From Streptosporangium album (GTDB lineage: Bacteria; Actinomycetota; Actinomycetes; Streptosporangiales; Streptosporangiaceae): DNA of 64,000 nt. Positions 16,424 through 25,165 of the stretch are shown here, piece by piece. The stretch covers positions 3,844,001 through 3,908,000 of the forward strand of contig NZ_JACHJU010000001.1 of NCBI RefSeq assembly GCF_014203795.1. The letters run 5' to 3'. Position numbers and translations under genes: made by a program. The notes under the pieces are model-generated. The model was given only the letters and a program-made list of their open reading frames with translations. It was not told where the DNA came from and did not search any database. The stretch's first letter is position 1. Every line of letters starts with the position of its first letter.

Positions 16424-16993
16424 ATGCGAAAGCTCGTTTACTACATCGGAATGACCATCGACGGCTTCATCGCCGCCCCCGACGGGAGCGTCGACTTCTT
16501 CCCGCTGACGCAGGACGTCATCGACTTCATCGTCGCGGACTATCCCGACGCCCTGCCGACGCACGCGCGTGAGCAACTCGGCGTGCACGTCCCGAACCGG
16601 AACTTCGACGTCGGCGTGCAGGGGCGCGTCACCTACGAGCCCGCCCTGGAGATCGGGGTCACCAGCCCGTACGCCCACCTGCGCCAGTACGTGGTCTCCG
16701 AAAGCATGAAAGAGACCCTGGACCCGGCAGTCGAGATCATCTCCGCCGACGTGGCCGGCAGGATCCGGGAGTTGAAGACCGGAGACGGCAAGGACATCTA
16801 CCTGATGGGCGGCGCCCGACTGGCGGGCACCCTGCTCCCGGAGATCGACGCGCTCGTCATCAAGCTCTACCCGGTGGTCGGCGGCGCCGGAATCCCCCTG
16901 TTCACCGCTGACTTCGCCCCCACGTACTTCACGCTCACGGGCACCCGCGCGCTCGAGAGCGGCACGGTCATCCTCACCTACGACAAGAAGTGA
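16424..16993 (+). CDS. Dihydrofolate reductase/RibD C-terminal family protein
   Basis: 189 aa from ATG (ATAGGA upstream). MRKLVYYIGMTIDGFIAAPD, the VQGRVTYEPALEIG region, DIYLMGGARLAGTLLPEIDA and a TGTRALESGTVILTYDKK end are typical of the small DHFR-like (YyaP/RibD C-terminal) reductases, which use NADPH. It probably reduces a small ketone or pterin-like compound; the physiological substrate is unknown. It is likely controlled by the divergent TetR regulator and is followed by a strong terminator. Confidence 0.85.
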   Translation: MRKLVYYIGMTIDGFIAAPDGSVDFFPLTQDVIDFIVADYPDALPTHAREQLGVHVPNRNFDVGVQGRVTYEPALEIGVTSPYAHLRQYVVSESMKETLDPAVEIISADVAGRIRELKTGDGKDIYLMGGARLAGTLLPEIDALVIKLYPVVGGAGIPLFTADFAPTYFTLTGTRALESGTVILTYDKK

Positions 16994-17008
16994 CCGCCGT
17001 GGCGGCCT

Positions 17009-17040
17009 ACGGCCCCGGTGCGCGTCCGTACCGGGGCCGT
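17009..17040 (+). terminator. Terminator after DHFR-like gene
   Basis: ACGGCCCCGGT (17009-17019) and ACCGGGGCCGT (17030-17040) form a perfect 11-bp stem with a 10-base loop, 16 bases after the stop codon. Confidence 0.75.
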
Positions 17041-17105
17041 TCAGCCGGCGTCGGCGAGACGCACGGCGGGTGCTGACCGGCTGGGCCTCACACAGCGCCT
17101 TCCGA

Positions 17106-18092
17106 CTAGACGAGTAAGTCCGATGTGATCAGTGGTCGTAGGCGATCAGCGAGCGGGTGACCGGGGCTCCGGTCTTGTTGTTGTGCCAGATCGCCGCGGC
17201 CATCGCGAGGATGCGCTGGGCGACGCGTACGGCGACGCCCTCGAAGGTCCGTCCGCCGTGTTGTTCCAGGTCGAGTTGCCCTTTGAGGGTGTCGTCGACC
17301 GACTCGATGAGCCGGCGGACCTTCTTGAGTATCGGTTCGCCGTAGCGGGCCTTCTCGCGTTTGCGTGAGGGACGCAGCAGTTCGATGCCCTGTTCGGCGA
17401 GGTCGGTTTCGAACGGCTTGGAGGCGAAACCCTTGTCGGAGATGAGCACGATGCCCTCGCGTGCGGCGACCAGGCCTGCGTCGACCTCCAGCATCGCGGC
17501 CAGCACCTCGCGCTCGCCGATCTTCGGGTTGGCCAGCGCCCACATGATGGGCATCCCCGCCGGCGTACAGACCAGGTACAACCGCAGGCCCCGGAAGAAC
17601 TGCGAGTGCGAGGCGCAGTAGCCGTACCCGGCCCAGCCGGCCAGGTTCGAACGCTGCACGGTCGGACGTGACATCCCGCACGGCACCGGCGTGGAATCGG
17701 TGATCCAGTGGTTGTCGAACCAGAAGTCGCTGTCGGTGGCCAGTTCCCGGATTATCCGCTTGACCAGTGGCAACGCCGCGCGCAGGCGTTTGTTGTAGCC
17801 CGACTGCTGGGGCAGGTACGGGAACATGCCGGACAGGTGCGTGCGGGCGAAGCGCAGCCGGCGGGCCTCGGAGTGGTGGCCGAGCAGGGCCTGGGCCACC
17901 GCGAGGCAGATGAGTTCGGAGTCGCTGAGCAGCGGCGGTCTGCCCATCCACCGGGTTCCTCCGATCTCGTCGTCGATCTTCACATATAGTGCGGTCAGGA
18001 GGGTGTTCAGGTCTTGCGTCACAACATGATCTTGGACGCCCTCTCTTCATGCCCGCTCACCGGCCCCCCAGACATCGGACTTACTCGTCTAG
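17106..18092 (-). mobile_element. IS982-family insertion sequence
   Basis: A 987-bp element bounded by perfect 21-bp inverted repeats (17106-17126 and 18072-18092), beginning CTAGACGAG at the left and ending CTCGTCTAG at the right. One transposase gene fills it. No clear target duplication is visible, because its right edge is occupied by other elements. The outer CTAG of the right repeat served as the integration site of the IS701 element next to it. Confidence 0.85.
17129..18022 (-). CDS. IS982-family transposase
   Basis: 297 aa, the usual length for IS982 transposases. SDSELICLAVAQALLGHHSE is N-terminal. The DDE-type catalytic core includes ITDSTPVPC, YGYCASHSQFFRGLRLYLVC and VLISDKGFASKPFE. 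The C-terminus is LEQHGGRTFEGVAVRVAQRI followed by the family-typical WHNN segment. The frame is complete and undamaged, so the element may still be active. Confidence 0.9.
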   Translation of the reverse strand: MTQDLNTLLTALYVKIDDEIGGTRWMGRPPLLSDSELICLAVAQALLGHHSEARRLRFARTHLSGMFPYLPQQSGYNKRLRAALPLVKRIIRELATDSDFWFDNHWITDSTPVPCGMSRPTVQRSNLAGWAGYGYCASHSQFFRGLRLYLVCTPAGMPIMWALANPKIGEREVLAAMLEVDAGLVAAREGIVLISDKGFASKPFETDLAEQGIELLRPSRKREKARYGEPILKKVRRLIESVDDTLKGQLDLEQHGGRTFEGVAVRVAQRILAMAAAIWHNNKTGAPVTRSLIAYDH

Positions 18093-19315
18093 TAGGGCTT
18101 GGTTAGGTGGGGACGGGCTGGGCATGTCTGGGTAACGCGCGGCGGCAGGTGGGGCAGATACCGGACCAGCAGGCCAGAAGCAGCTGCAACTCGGCGATGA
18201 CCCGGTAGGTGCTCAAGCCGCAGCCGGCGCTTTTGGGTTGAGTCGTTCAAGGGTGCAGAACGCGTGTGCGACCGAGACCAGGGTGACGTGATGATGCCAG
18301 CCGCTCCACGTGCGGCCCTCGAAGTGGTCCAGGCCCAGGCCGGTCTTCAGCTCGCGGTAGTCGTGCTCGACCCGCCAGCGGATCTTCGCCATTCTCACCA
18401 GGTGCCGTAGCGGGATGTCGCCGGGCAGGGTGGACAGCCAATATTTGACCGGCTCCGGCTCGCCCGGTGGCCATTCGGCCAAAAGCCAGCACTCCGGCAG
18501 CTCTTCACCGGCATGGGCACGGCGGATCATCCGGCCCGCGGGCCGCACCCGCAGCGCGGCGAACCGGGAGCGCAGCGGTCCCTTGGACCCGGGCCGCCAG
18601 GTCACCGCGTGCAGCGCGCGCCGCCCGCCCTCCAGCACCAACTGCCGGGCGCTGATGCGCCGCTGCCGGTAGCGGGGCACCGGCCGCCGCCCGGTCCCCG
18701 CATACGGCGCGACGCTGCGGCAGGCCTCGGCCTCCAGCAGCGCGGTATCGGAACGCACCCCCACCACGTAGGGAATATCGCGCTCGGTCAGGCCCAGGCG
18801 AAAGGCCCCGTCTTGACCGTAGCCCTCATCGGCGACCACCAGCGGCGGATCCAGCCCCCAACTCTCCAGCTCGTCGATCATGTCCAGAGCCAGCTGCCAC
18901 TTGGGCACGTGAGCGATGTCCGCAGGGATCCGGCAGCGCTGCCGGCGTGCGGCCACCGCGGCGACATCCTCTGTGCGCGGTGCGGCCGGATCCCACTGCT
19001 CGGGCACGAACAGCCGCCAGTTCACCGGACACGACGCGGCGTCGGTGACCAGATGCACGCTCGGCGCGACCTGGCAGTTCGCGGTCTTGCCCAGCGCCCC
19101 GCAATACTGCGCGGCCACGCCCGGCGACTCATCGCCGTCCTTGACAAAGGACACATCATCGACCACCCATGCCACCGGGTTGATCGCCGCATCCATCCGC
19201 CAGGCCAGCTCGGCCAAAACCAGCTGATGCGACCAGGGGGCATCGGTTGAGGAGCCCCCAGTCTTCCGGACACGGTGCCCAGTAGGGTGCTGACTGATCT
19301 GGAAGGAACGGGTAC

Positions 19316-19603
19316 GTGGCAGGAAAGAACTACGCCCAGGAGTTTAAGGACGAAGTCGTCAAAGCTGTCTTGGACGATCAGGTGACGATCGGGCAGGCCG
19401 CGAAGGATTTCGGGGTTTCACGGGAGACCGTACGGAACTGGGTGAGCAAGGAAAAGCGTCGCCGGTCGGGGAACACCGAGCAGGCGCGGGATGCCGCGGA
19501 GCGAGCGCGGGTCCGTGAGATGGAACGTCGGATCGCCGAGCTCGAACAAGAGAACGCCTTCCTAAAAAAATGTGCCGCCTTCTTCGCGAAAGAGCAGCGG
19601 TAA
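19316..19603 (+). CDS. IS3-family transposase OrfA
   Basis: 95 aa. AGKNYAQEFKDEVVKAVLDD, then QAAKDFGVSRETVRNWVSKE is the HTH_Tnp_1 DNA-binding domain, and the C-terminal MERRIAELEQENAFLKKCAA is the leucine-zipper coiled coil. GTG start. The slippery run of seven A (19564-19570) near its end allows a -1 shift into orfB to make the OrfAB transposase, as is known for this family. Confidence 0.9.
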   Translation: MAGKNYAQEFKDEVVKAVLDDQVTIGQAAKDFGVSRETVRNWVSKEKRRRSGNTEQARDAAERARVREMERRIAELEQENAFLKKCAAFFAKEQR

Positions 19604-20481
19604 GCGAGCGGTACACGCTCGTCCGTGCGGAGGAGGCCGACTTTCCCGTGGCCATGATGTGCCGTCTTCTCCATGTGTCGACCTCGGGATACTACGAATG
19701 GAAGGATCGCCCGCCGTCGGTCACCGAACAACGCCGACGCGAGCTCGCGGAAAGAATTCAGGAAATCTTCGACGAATCGGGCCGTACCTACGGCTACCGG
19801 CGGGTGCACGCTGAGCTGCTGCGCTCGGGCCAGGTGGTCGACGACGAGCTGGTGCGCCGGCTCATGCGGCAGATGGGGCTGGTTCCGGTGCAGGTCAAGC
19901 GGCGTCGTGGGCTCACCGTGGCCGACGCGCAGGCCGATCCGATCGCTGACCTGGTCGGGCGGGACTTCACCGCGTCGGCGCCCGGCGCCAAGATGGTCGG
20001 CGACATCACACAGATCGACACCGGCGAGGGGCCGCTGTTCTTGGCCACGGTCGTCGATTGTTTCTCCAAGTCGGTTATCGGGTGGTCGATCGATATGCGC
20101 TATCCGGCGAGTTTGGTGTGCGCGGCGATCGAGATGGCCGCGCAGCGCATTCCTCTTCCGGTGGATGCGATATTCCATTCTGATAGGGGAAGCCAGTACA
20201 CCTCGGCTGAGTTCGGGCAGGTACTCGAAAGGCGCGGGATTCGGAGGTCGGTGGGGAGAACCGGGATATGTTTCGACAACGCGATGGCTGAATCGTTCTT
20301 TGGAAAGCTGAAGACCGAGCTGGTGCACCATCGGTCGTTCGCCACCCGCGCGGAAGCGCGTCGTGCCGTCATTCGGTACATCGAGGGCTTCTACAACTCC
20401 AGGAGGCTGCACTCCGCGTTGGGATACAGACCTCCCGTCGAAGTGCTCGATGAATGGCTGACGAATAGCACGGCGGCGTGA
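19570..20481 (+). CDS. IS3-family transposase OrfB (integrase core)
   Basis: 303 aa in the -1 frame relative to orfA. HTH_21-like YGYRRVHAELLRSGQVVDDE precedes the rve catalytic core: VGDITQIDTGEG (first Asp), IFHSDRGSQYTSAEF (second Asp) and DNAMAESFFGKLKTEL (Glu). The end YIEGFYNSRRLHSALGYRPP is the usual IS3 tail. The ATG at 19570 overlaps the A7 run, so OrfB may be made only as the frameshift fusion. Confidence 0.9.
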   Translation: MCRLLRERAAVSERYTLVRAEEADFPVAMMCRLLHVSTSGYYEWKDRPPSVTEQRRRELAERIQEIFDESGRTYGYRRVHAELLRSGQVVDDELVRRLMRQMGLVPVQVKRRRGLTVADAQADPIADLVGRDFTASAPGAKMVGDITQIDTGEGPLFLATVVDCFSKSVIGWSIDMRYPASLVCAAIEMAAQRIPLPVDAIFHSDRGSQYTSAEFGQVLERRGIRRSVGRTGICFDNAMAESFFGKLKTELVHHRSFATRAEARRAVIRYIEGFYNSRRLHSALGYRPPVEVLDEWLTNSTAA

Positions 20482-20791
20482 TATGATTCATTTACTCCGG
20501 TGTCCGGAAAATGCGGGGCTCGTCAGGTGCAGAACTGCTGCAGCCCTTGGCGATCCACGCCCAGCCGGGCCGCCATCGGCTCCATCGATTTACGCGCTCC
20601 ATCGGTCAGCAGGCCGCGCACATACCGCTCGCCCCACCGCCGCTGATCAGCACGGGCGAAACCGGAGAACATCTCAGCGGCAAACGTCTCCAGCCGCGCC
20701 CGCACGGCCTCGAGTTCTTGAGGGGTCATCTTCCCTCACCCCCAAAGCAGGTGACATACCGTCTCCTACCCGAGGTAACCAAGCCCTACTA

Positions 20792-22027
20792 GTGCTCCGT
20801 TCCTCAAAGGCTGTAGACGAACTGGCGGCGTAGGTGTCTGGGGGCCGGTGGTGGCCGTCCCCAGACCCAGGGTTTGGCCCGCTGGTTGAGCTGGGCGGTG
20901 GCGATGCGGGTGGCGTGGTCGATGTCCTTGCTATCAGCGAAGGACACTCCGGCCAGGGCATGGTGGCGGAAGATCCGCCACCACGCCTCCTGCAGATTGA
21001 GCCAGCAGGCGCCGACCGGGATGAACGCGTGCTGGATGCGGGGATGGTCGGCCGGCCATGTGCGGGTGGCGAGGCTGTTGTGACCGGACAGGTTGTCGGC
21101 GATCACCCAGATGTCACCGTGGCCGGGGTTGGCGTCCTCGAGTCGTTGCAGGAACCGCTGGTAGCAGTCGCTGTTGCGGGAGGCGGCGGTCATGGTGACC
21201 GCGGCGCCGTCGGCGACGCGCAGCGCACCGTACACCCAGGTCTTGTCGGGGCCGCGGAAGTATTCCAGCGGCGCTTTGATCCGGTGGCCGTCGGCGGACC
21301 AGGCGGGCGCGGGGCCGAAGGTACGCGGGGTCACCGGCCCCAGCTCGTCGGCGCAGACGACGACCGCGCCGTCCGGCGGGTCGGTGTACAGGCCGACGAC
21401 CTGCGTTCTTTTGCGGCGAAGTCCGGGTCCTTGCTGGTGGTCCAGGACCGGGTGCGGCGCCATCTCACCCCCTCTTTCAGAAGGATCCGGCGCACCTGGG
21501 AACGGTGAATGTCGATGCCCTGCTCACGGGCGGCGGCGGTGAGGGCATCCAGGGTCCACACCGCCGGCCCATCCTCGTCGTCGGCCTCCAGCTCACCCCA
21601 GGGCTCCCAGCGCAGCCGCCCGGGCGGTATCGTCTTGACCAGCGCGATGAGCCGCGATCGTTCGGCTTGGGTGATCCGCGGTCTGCGACCGGGCCCGGGC
21701 CGGTCACCAAGCCCGTCGATGCCTTCGGCGTTGAAGCGGCGCAACCGGCGGCGCACGGTCTCCGGATGACAGCCCAGCATCGCGGCGATGGCCGGGCCGC
21801 GCATCTCCTCCCAGCTCAACACGACGATCTGGGCGCGCTGGATCCAGTCGGCCGGGGCGTGCCGGGCACCGGCGAGTTTACGGATCTGGCGTTCCTCCTC
21901 GCCGTCTCGCGGCGCTCGAGCGTGCAGCAGTTTCGGCATGATGACACCACCTCCCTGTCATCCACGATGCCCCTGATCAGGATGGCTGGCCACCGCTCAG
22001 CTCAACACCCTTTGAGGAACCCAGCAC
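20792..22027 (-). mobile_element. IS630-family insertion sequence
   Basis: 1236 bp with imperfect inverted ends starting GTGCTCCGTTCCTCAAAGG at the left (20792) and, read inward from the right end (22027), GTGCTGGGTTCCTCAAAGG. TA flanks both sides (20790-20791, 22028-22029), the known IS630/Tc1 target duplication. One transposase is encoded in two frames. It abuts the IS982 terminal repeat. Confidence 0.85.
20804..21939 (-). CDS. IS630-family transposase, two overlapping frames (-1 shift needed)
   Basis: The first frame (21331-21939) carries HTH domains (AAMLGCHPETVRRRLRRFNA, HRSQVRRILLKEGV); the second (20804-21463) carries the DDE core (VVCADELGP, VIADNLSGHNSLA, WLNLQEAWWRIFRHHAL). Continuity passes from DFAAK to RTQVVGLY by a -1 shift at GCAAAAG (A4, minus strand of 21409-21412). 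The A-run makes programmed frameshifting plausible, but a simple one-base deletion that killed the gene cannot be excluded. Confidence 0.8.
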
Positions 22028-22047
22028 TAGGGCTGGGTGACGGGCCG

Positions 22048-22641
22048 CTAACCGATGCCCATGACCGTCATCGCCACCGACAGGCCCAGCGCGCCGGTCC
22101 CGCCGATCGCACCGGCGATCACGGCGCCCCTGCGGCCGGGCAGGCCGCGCAGGTGGATCCGGGCGGCCGCGATGAACAGGAGGCCGCCGGCCATGAACCA
22201 CGGGCCCCACAGGTAGGTGTACCAGCGGAGCACCTGCAGGATCTCCGCGGTCATCCCGGGGTCGCCGGGCTTTACGAGCAGCCCGTTCGCGACGAACAGG
22301 CCACCGTGCCACAGGAGCAGCACTCCGGCGCCCCAGGCCGCGAACTGCAGGAGCCGGTCCATGCCGGTGCCCCGGCCGCGGCGCACCAGGGCGAGTCCCA
22401 GCACCCCGCCGACGACCTTGAGCGCGCCGGTGACCCACAGGGTCACCAGGAACCAGGTGACCCTGTTCTCCACCAGTGCGACGAGGGAAGGGGAGATCGT
22501 CGTGGCGGCGCCCGCCGTACCGCCCAGCGCCCAGTAGAAGCTCGGCAGGGCGAACAAGAACCCCCACGCCGCCGCGCCGTACCCCGCCCATGCCGTGCGG
22601 TCTGACCGCGGTGCCGTCCCGTCCGCCTGAGAAGCCGTCAT
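22048..22641 (-). CDS. DUF3995-like multi-pass membrane protein
   Basis: 197 aa from the ATG at 22641; the frame is open further upstream but without supporting sequence. About five TM helices. AAAWGFLFALPSFYWALGGT at the first helix resembles DUF3995 proteins, with FVTL-like, WGAGVLLLWHGGLFVANGLL and WGPWFMAGGLLFIAA segments after it. Function unknown. Its stop is only 21 bases from the right end of the IS630 element, so the element may have removed anything downstream. Confidence 0.7.
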   Translation of the reverse strand: MTASQADGTAPRSDRTAWAGYGAAAWGFLFALPSFYWALGGTAGAATTISPSLVALVENRVTWFLVTLWVTGALKVVGGVLGLALVRRGRGTGMDRLLQFAAWGAGVLLLWHGGLFVANGLLVKPGDPGMTAEILQVLRWYTYLWGPWFMAGGLLFIAAARIHLRGLPGRRGAVIAGAIGGTGALGLSVAMTVMGIG

Positions 22642-22778
22642 GCCCCCATGGTTCCGGTGCCGCCGGCCCGGGGCCTCCCACCGAGGGGTGGTCTTCATCC
22701 CCCTGTAGAGGGAGGCGGAGGTCGGGAGAAGACGGCCACGGGGCTGCGATGCTTCTACGGGATGGCGGACGGCTGATG

Positions 22779-23282
22779 TCAGGCGGGGACCAGGCGGGCC
22801 ACCAGGGTGTAGGAGAAGCCCTTGCCCGCCGGGGTGGTGACGTCGATGTACTGGGTCCCGCCCGTGGCGGTCACCGGGACGCGCAGCAGCAGGTCGTCGC
22901 CGATGTGGTCGTCCTCCCACACCTCGATCGTGAACGAGGCCCCGGAGGTGACGGTCAGATGGCTGTACGGCCCGGCGGAGCGCTGCGTGTAGCCGTAGGA
23001 GCACGACGCGGCGTCGCTCGTCCACACCCAGCAGGTCCCGGCCCTGGTGTCGGCCTCGTCGCCGTTGGTGGGCCAGATGTAGTACTTGTCGCCGTTCGGC
23101 TCCTTGAGCTCGACGCGGATCTCGTCCTCGCCGCTCTCCTCCAGGTCGTTGGCCTGGAGCGAACCGAACACGAGCTTCAGGGAGCCCTCGGCCCTCGCGG
23201 CGGCGTGGGCGGCGGGTGCGAGGGCGGCGGCCAGCGCCAGCGCGGCGGCTGCGGCGACGGCCTTGGACAGGATGGTTCTCAT
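22779..23282 (-). CDS. Secreted protein, paralogue of 23300-23794
   Basis: 167 aa with a classical signal peptide (MRTILSKAVAAAAALALAAA, cleavage after AHAAA). The mature part has LQANDLEESGEDEIRVELKE, a short cysteine pair (CWVWTSDAASC) and a beta-rich C-terminus with acidic loops (EVWEDDHIGDDLLL) that could bind calcium. It is the second of two related secreted proteins encoded in tandem, 17 bases after its neighbour. I know no function. Confidence 0.75.
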   Translation of the reverse strand: MRTILSKAVAAAAALALAAALAPAAHAAARAEGSLKLVFGSLQANDLEESGEDEIRVELKEPNGDKYYIWPTNGDEADTRAGTCWVWTSDAASCSYGYTQRSAGPYSHLTVTSGASFTIEVWEDDHIGDDLLLRVPVTATGGTQYIDVTTPAGKGFSYTLVARLVPA

Positions 23283-23299
23283 GTGATGCCGATCCTCGG

Positions 23300-23794
23300 T
23301 CAGTAGGCGGGTTCGAGGCGGAAGTTGAACGCGTAGTGATAGCCGTTGATGTCGGCGTCCTCGCGGAAGTACTGGTTCTCGCTGATCGGCTGGGGCCAGA
23401 TCGGCACGTTGACCAGCGCGTCGTCCCCCGACAGGTCGTCGTCGTAGAGGGTCACCATCAGCAGCTTGCCGTTGGCCTCGTAAAGGGGGCGGATGGAGGA
23501 GTAGTAGCCCCGATAGTTGGTGCCGGAGGGGCAGCCGTCGCCGCTGATGTAGACACAGTCGTTGCGGGCGACCGACAGGGCGCCGGTGGTCGGGAAGAGC
23601 CGGCGGGACTTCCCGTCGCGCTGGGCCTCCACATAGATCTCGTCGTGCCCGTTCTCCTCCAGGTCGTAGGCCACGAAGCTCTCCAGGACGACCCTGACCA
23701 GCGGCGCCGGCTCGGCGTGTGCGGTGCCCCCGGCCAGCAGCGACTCCGCGATGAGCGCGGCGCCGAGCGACGCGCGGGTGAGTAGGCGATACAT
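23300..23794 (-). CDS. Secreted protein, paralogue of 22779-23282
   Basis: 164 aa with signal peptide (MYRLLTRASLGAALIAESLL, cleavage near AHA). It shares with its downstream neighbour the order FVAYDLEENGHDEIYVE, a PTxG segment, two cysteines (CVYISGDGC) and the acidic VTLYDDDLSGDDALVNVPI loop. The start at 23794 is chosen for the signal peptide; the longer open frame is not coding. Tandem duplication of one ancestral gene, then divergence, is the simplest history. Confidence 0.75.
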   Translation of the reverse strand: MYRLLTRASLGAALIAESLLAGGTAHAEPAPLVRVVLESFVAYDLEENGHDEIYVEAQRDGKSRRLFPTTGALSVARNDCVYISGDGCPSGTNYRGYYSSIRPLYEANGKLLMVTLYDDDLSGDDALVNVPIWPQPISENQYFREDADINGYHYAFNFRLEPAY

Positions 23795-23889
23795 GCTTGT
23801 CCCCGTCCACGGTGATGATGTTCGACGGACAGCGTGGCCGGGGCACCTTGTCGATCTCTTGGAACCCACTGGTGAGGAGCGGGGGAGAC

Positions 23890-24951
23890 TCAGCGCAGCA
23901 CGACGCAGCCGCGCAGGCTCAGCCGGTGCAGGACCTCCGGGTCGCCGTCGAGCTTGTTCCAGCGGAGGTCGAGTTTCTCCAGTGCGGGCAGGTCGGCCAG
24001 GGTGTCGGGCACGTCCCTGAGGCGGTTGTTGCGCAGATCCAGGTGGGTGAGGCTGCTCAGCCCGGTGACGGAGCCGGGCAGGGAGGTGATCGCGTTGTTT
24101 CTGAGATCGAGCTGCCGGAGCCGCGACAGGTCGCCGATCGAGGAGGGAAGGCTGGTGAGGGCGTTGTTCATCAGGTGGAGTTCGCGCAGGTCGCCGAGCC
24201 GCCCGATGGTCTCGGGGAGCTCGCGGAGCCGGTTGCCGTAGAGCCGCAGCTCGCGCAGGGCGGTGAGGCCGCCGAGGGCGTCGGGGAGCTCGGTGAGCCG
24301 GTTGTCGGTCAGGTTCAGGTAGGTGAGCCGGGTGAGCCTGCCCAGGGAGGCGGGGACCGAGGTGAAGCGGTTGTCGCTCAGGTAGAGGTAGTCGGTGAGG
24401 TCGTGCAGGTCGCCGATCGCCTCGGGGATGCCGGTCAGCTTGTTGTGTCCCAGGTCCAGCATGCGCAGCCCGGTCAGCCCGCCGATCGTCTCCGGCACCT
24501 CGGTGATCGCGTTCTCCGCGAGGTTGAGGGAGACGAGCCCGGTCAGCCGCCACAGGGCGTCGGGGACGGTGGTCAGGGCGTTGCCCCCGGCGGCCAGATG
24601 GCGCAGGTTCCGGAGCCGCCCGATGTCCTCGGGTAGTTCGCCGAGCGCGTTGCCGTACAGGAAGAGCGTCCGCAGCCCGGGCAGGTCCAGGACGCTCCGC
24701 GGGAAGTGGGTCAGCGCGTTGCCGTCGAGGTGCAGGGTGCGCAGCGCGGTGAGGCCGCGCAGGTCCGGGAGGTCCCGGAGCCGGTTGCCGTCCAGCCAGA
24801 GGTCCTCAAGCAGGGGGAGCCGTCCGATCCACGGCGGCAGCTCGGTCAGCTCGTTCCAGGCCAGGTCGATACGGTGCAGCCGGGCCGGGTCACCGGTGGG
24901 GAGCGGGAGTTCGGTGAGCCCGGCACCGGGGGCGTTCAGTTCGTGCGGCAT
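23890..24951 (-). CDS. Leucine-rich repeat protein
   Basis: 353 aa made almost wholly of about fourteen 23-residue repeats of the bacterial/ROCO type, e.g. LPEDIGRLRNLRHLAAGGNA, LTTVPDALWRLTGLVSLNLA and VPETIGGLTGLRMLDLGHNK. No signal peptide, kinase, ROC/COR or other domain is attached, so it is probably a cytosolic protein-interaction scaffold. The start is set at 24951 (GGGAAAA 9 bases upstream); an ATG 9 bases earlier is possible. The repeats are in the protein and only loosely in the DNA. Confidence 0.85.
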   Translation of the reverse strand: MPHELNAPGAGLTELPLPTGDPARLHRIDLAWNELTELPPWIGRLPLLEDLWLDGNRLRDLPDLRGLTALRTLHLDGNALTHFPRSVLDLPGLRTLFLYGNALGELPEDIGRLRNLRHLAAGGNALTTVPDALWRLTGLVSLNLAENAITEVPETIGGLTGLRMLDLGHNKLTGIPEAIGDLHDLTDYLYLSDNRFTSVPASLGRLTRLTYLNLTDNRLTELPDALGGLTALRELRLYGNRLRELPETIGRLGDLRELHLMNNALTSLPSSIGDLSRLRQLDLRNNAITSLPGSVTGLSSLTHLDLRNNRLRDVPDTLADLPALEKLDLRWNKLDGDPEVLHRLSLRGCVVLR

Positions 24952-25165
24952 GGCTCTCATTTTCCCGGCGTCCACGGCATGTGTGCTCTCGCATTCCGGG
25001 TGGGCCGATGGGGCAAAACGTACGGACCGGCTGCTTTTCACCAAGCACGGCAACCTCAGTGTGGAGATGGGGCAACCAAGACTCCGGATCCGCCGCGCGC
25101 GGACGGCTCTCCATCACATACTGGAACGCCATGTAAGCAAAAAGTGACCGACGAGGGGCACGGCG

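Larger units (their letters stand above)
19248..20525 (+). mobile_element. IS3-family insertion sequence
   Basis: 1278 bp. Imperfect terminal inverted repeats of about 26 bases begin TGAGGAGCCCC at the left (19248) and TGACGAGCCCC when read inward from the right end (20525), and both contain TTCCGGACAC. It is flanked by a 3-bp direct repeat GGT (19245-19247, 20526-20528). Inside are orfA and orfB with an A7 frameshift site. It lies within the IS701 transposase gene in opposite orientation. Confidence 0.92.
18213..20729 (-). pseudogene. IS701-family transposase gene split by IS3
   Basis: The N-terminal part (20529-20729) encodes MTPQELEAVRARLETFAAEM and then ends QGLQQFC. The rest (18213-19247) encodes TDAPWSHQLVLAELAWRM and the catalytic part with WVVDDVSFVKDG, VVADEGYGQDGAF and ELKTGLGLDHFEGRTW. 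Joining the pieces at the duplicated GGT (19245-19247/20526-20528) restores one uninterrupted frame of 411 codons. The gene was therefore intact until the IS3 insertion and is now disrupted. Confidence 0.9.
18093..20788 (-). mobile_element. IS701-family insertion sequence, interrupted by IS3
   Basis: Ends are TAGGGCTTGGTTA (18093-18105) and its exact complement TAACCAAGCCCTA (20776-20788), flanked on both sides by CTAG (18089-18092 and 20789-20792), the 4-bp duplication typical of IS701. Removing the internal IS3 element and one GGT copy leaves about 1.4 kb, the normal length. It inserted at the junction of the IS982 and IS630 elements. Confidence 0.9.

Noticed and set aside
23890..24951. Long run of similar DNA segments as a DNA repeat array
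   Set aside because: It is explained by the 23-residue LRR pattern of the encoded protein; the DNA copies are quite diverged.
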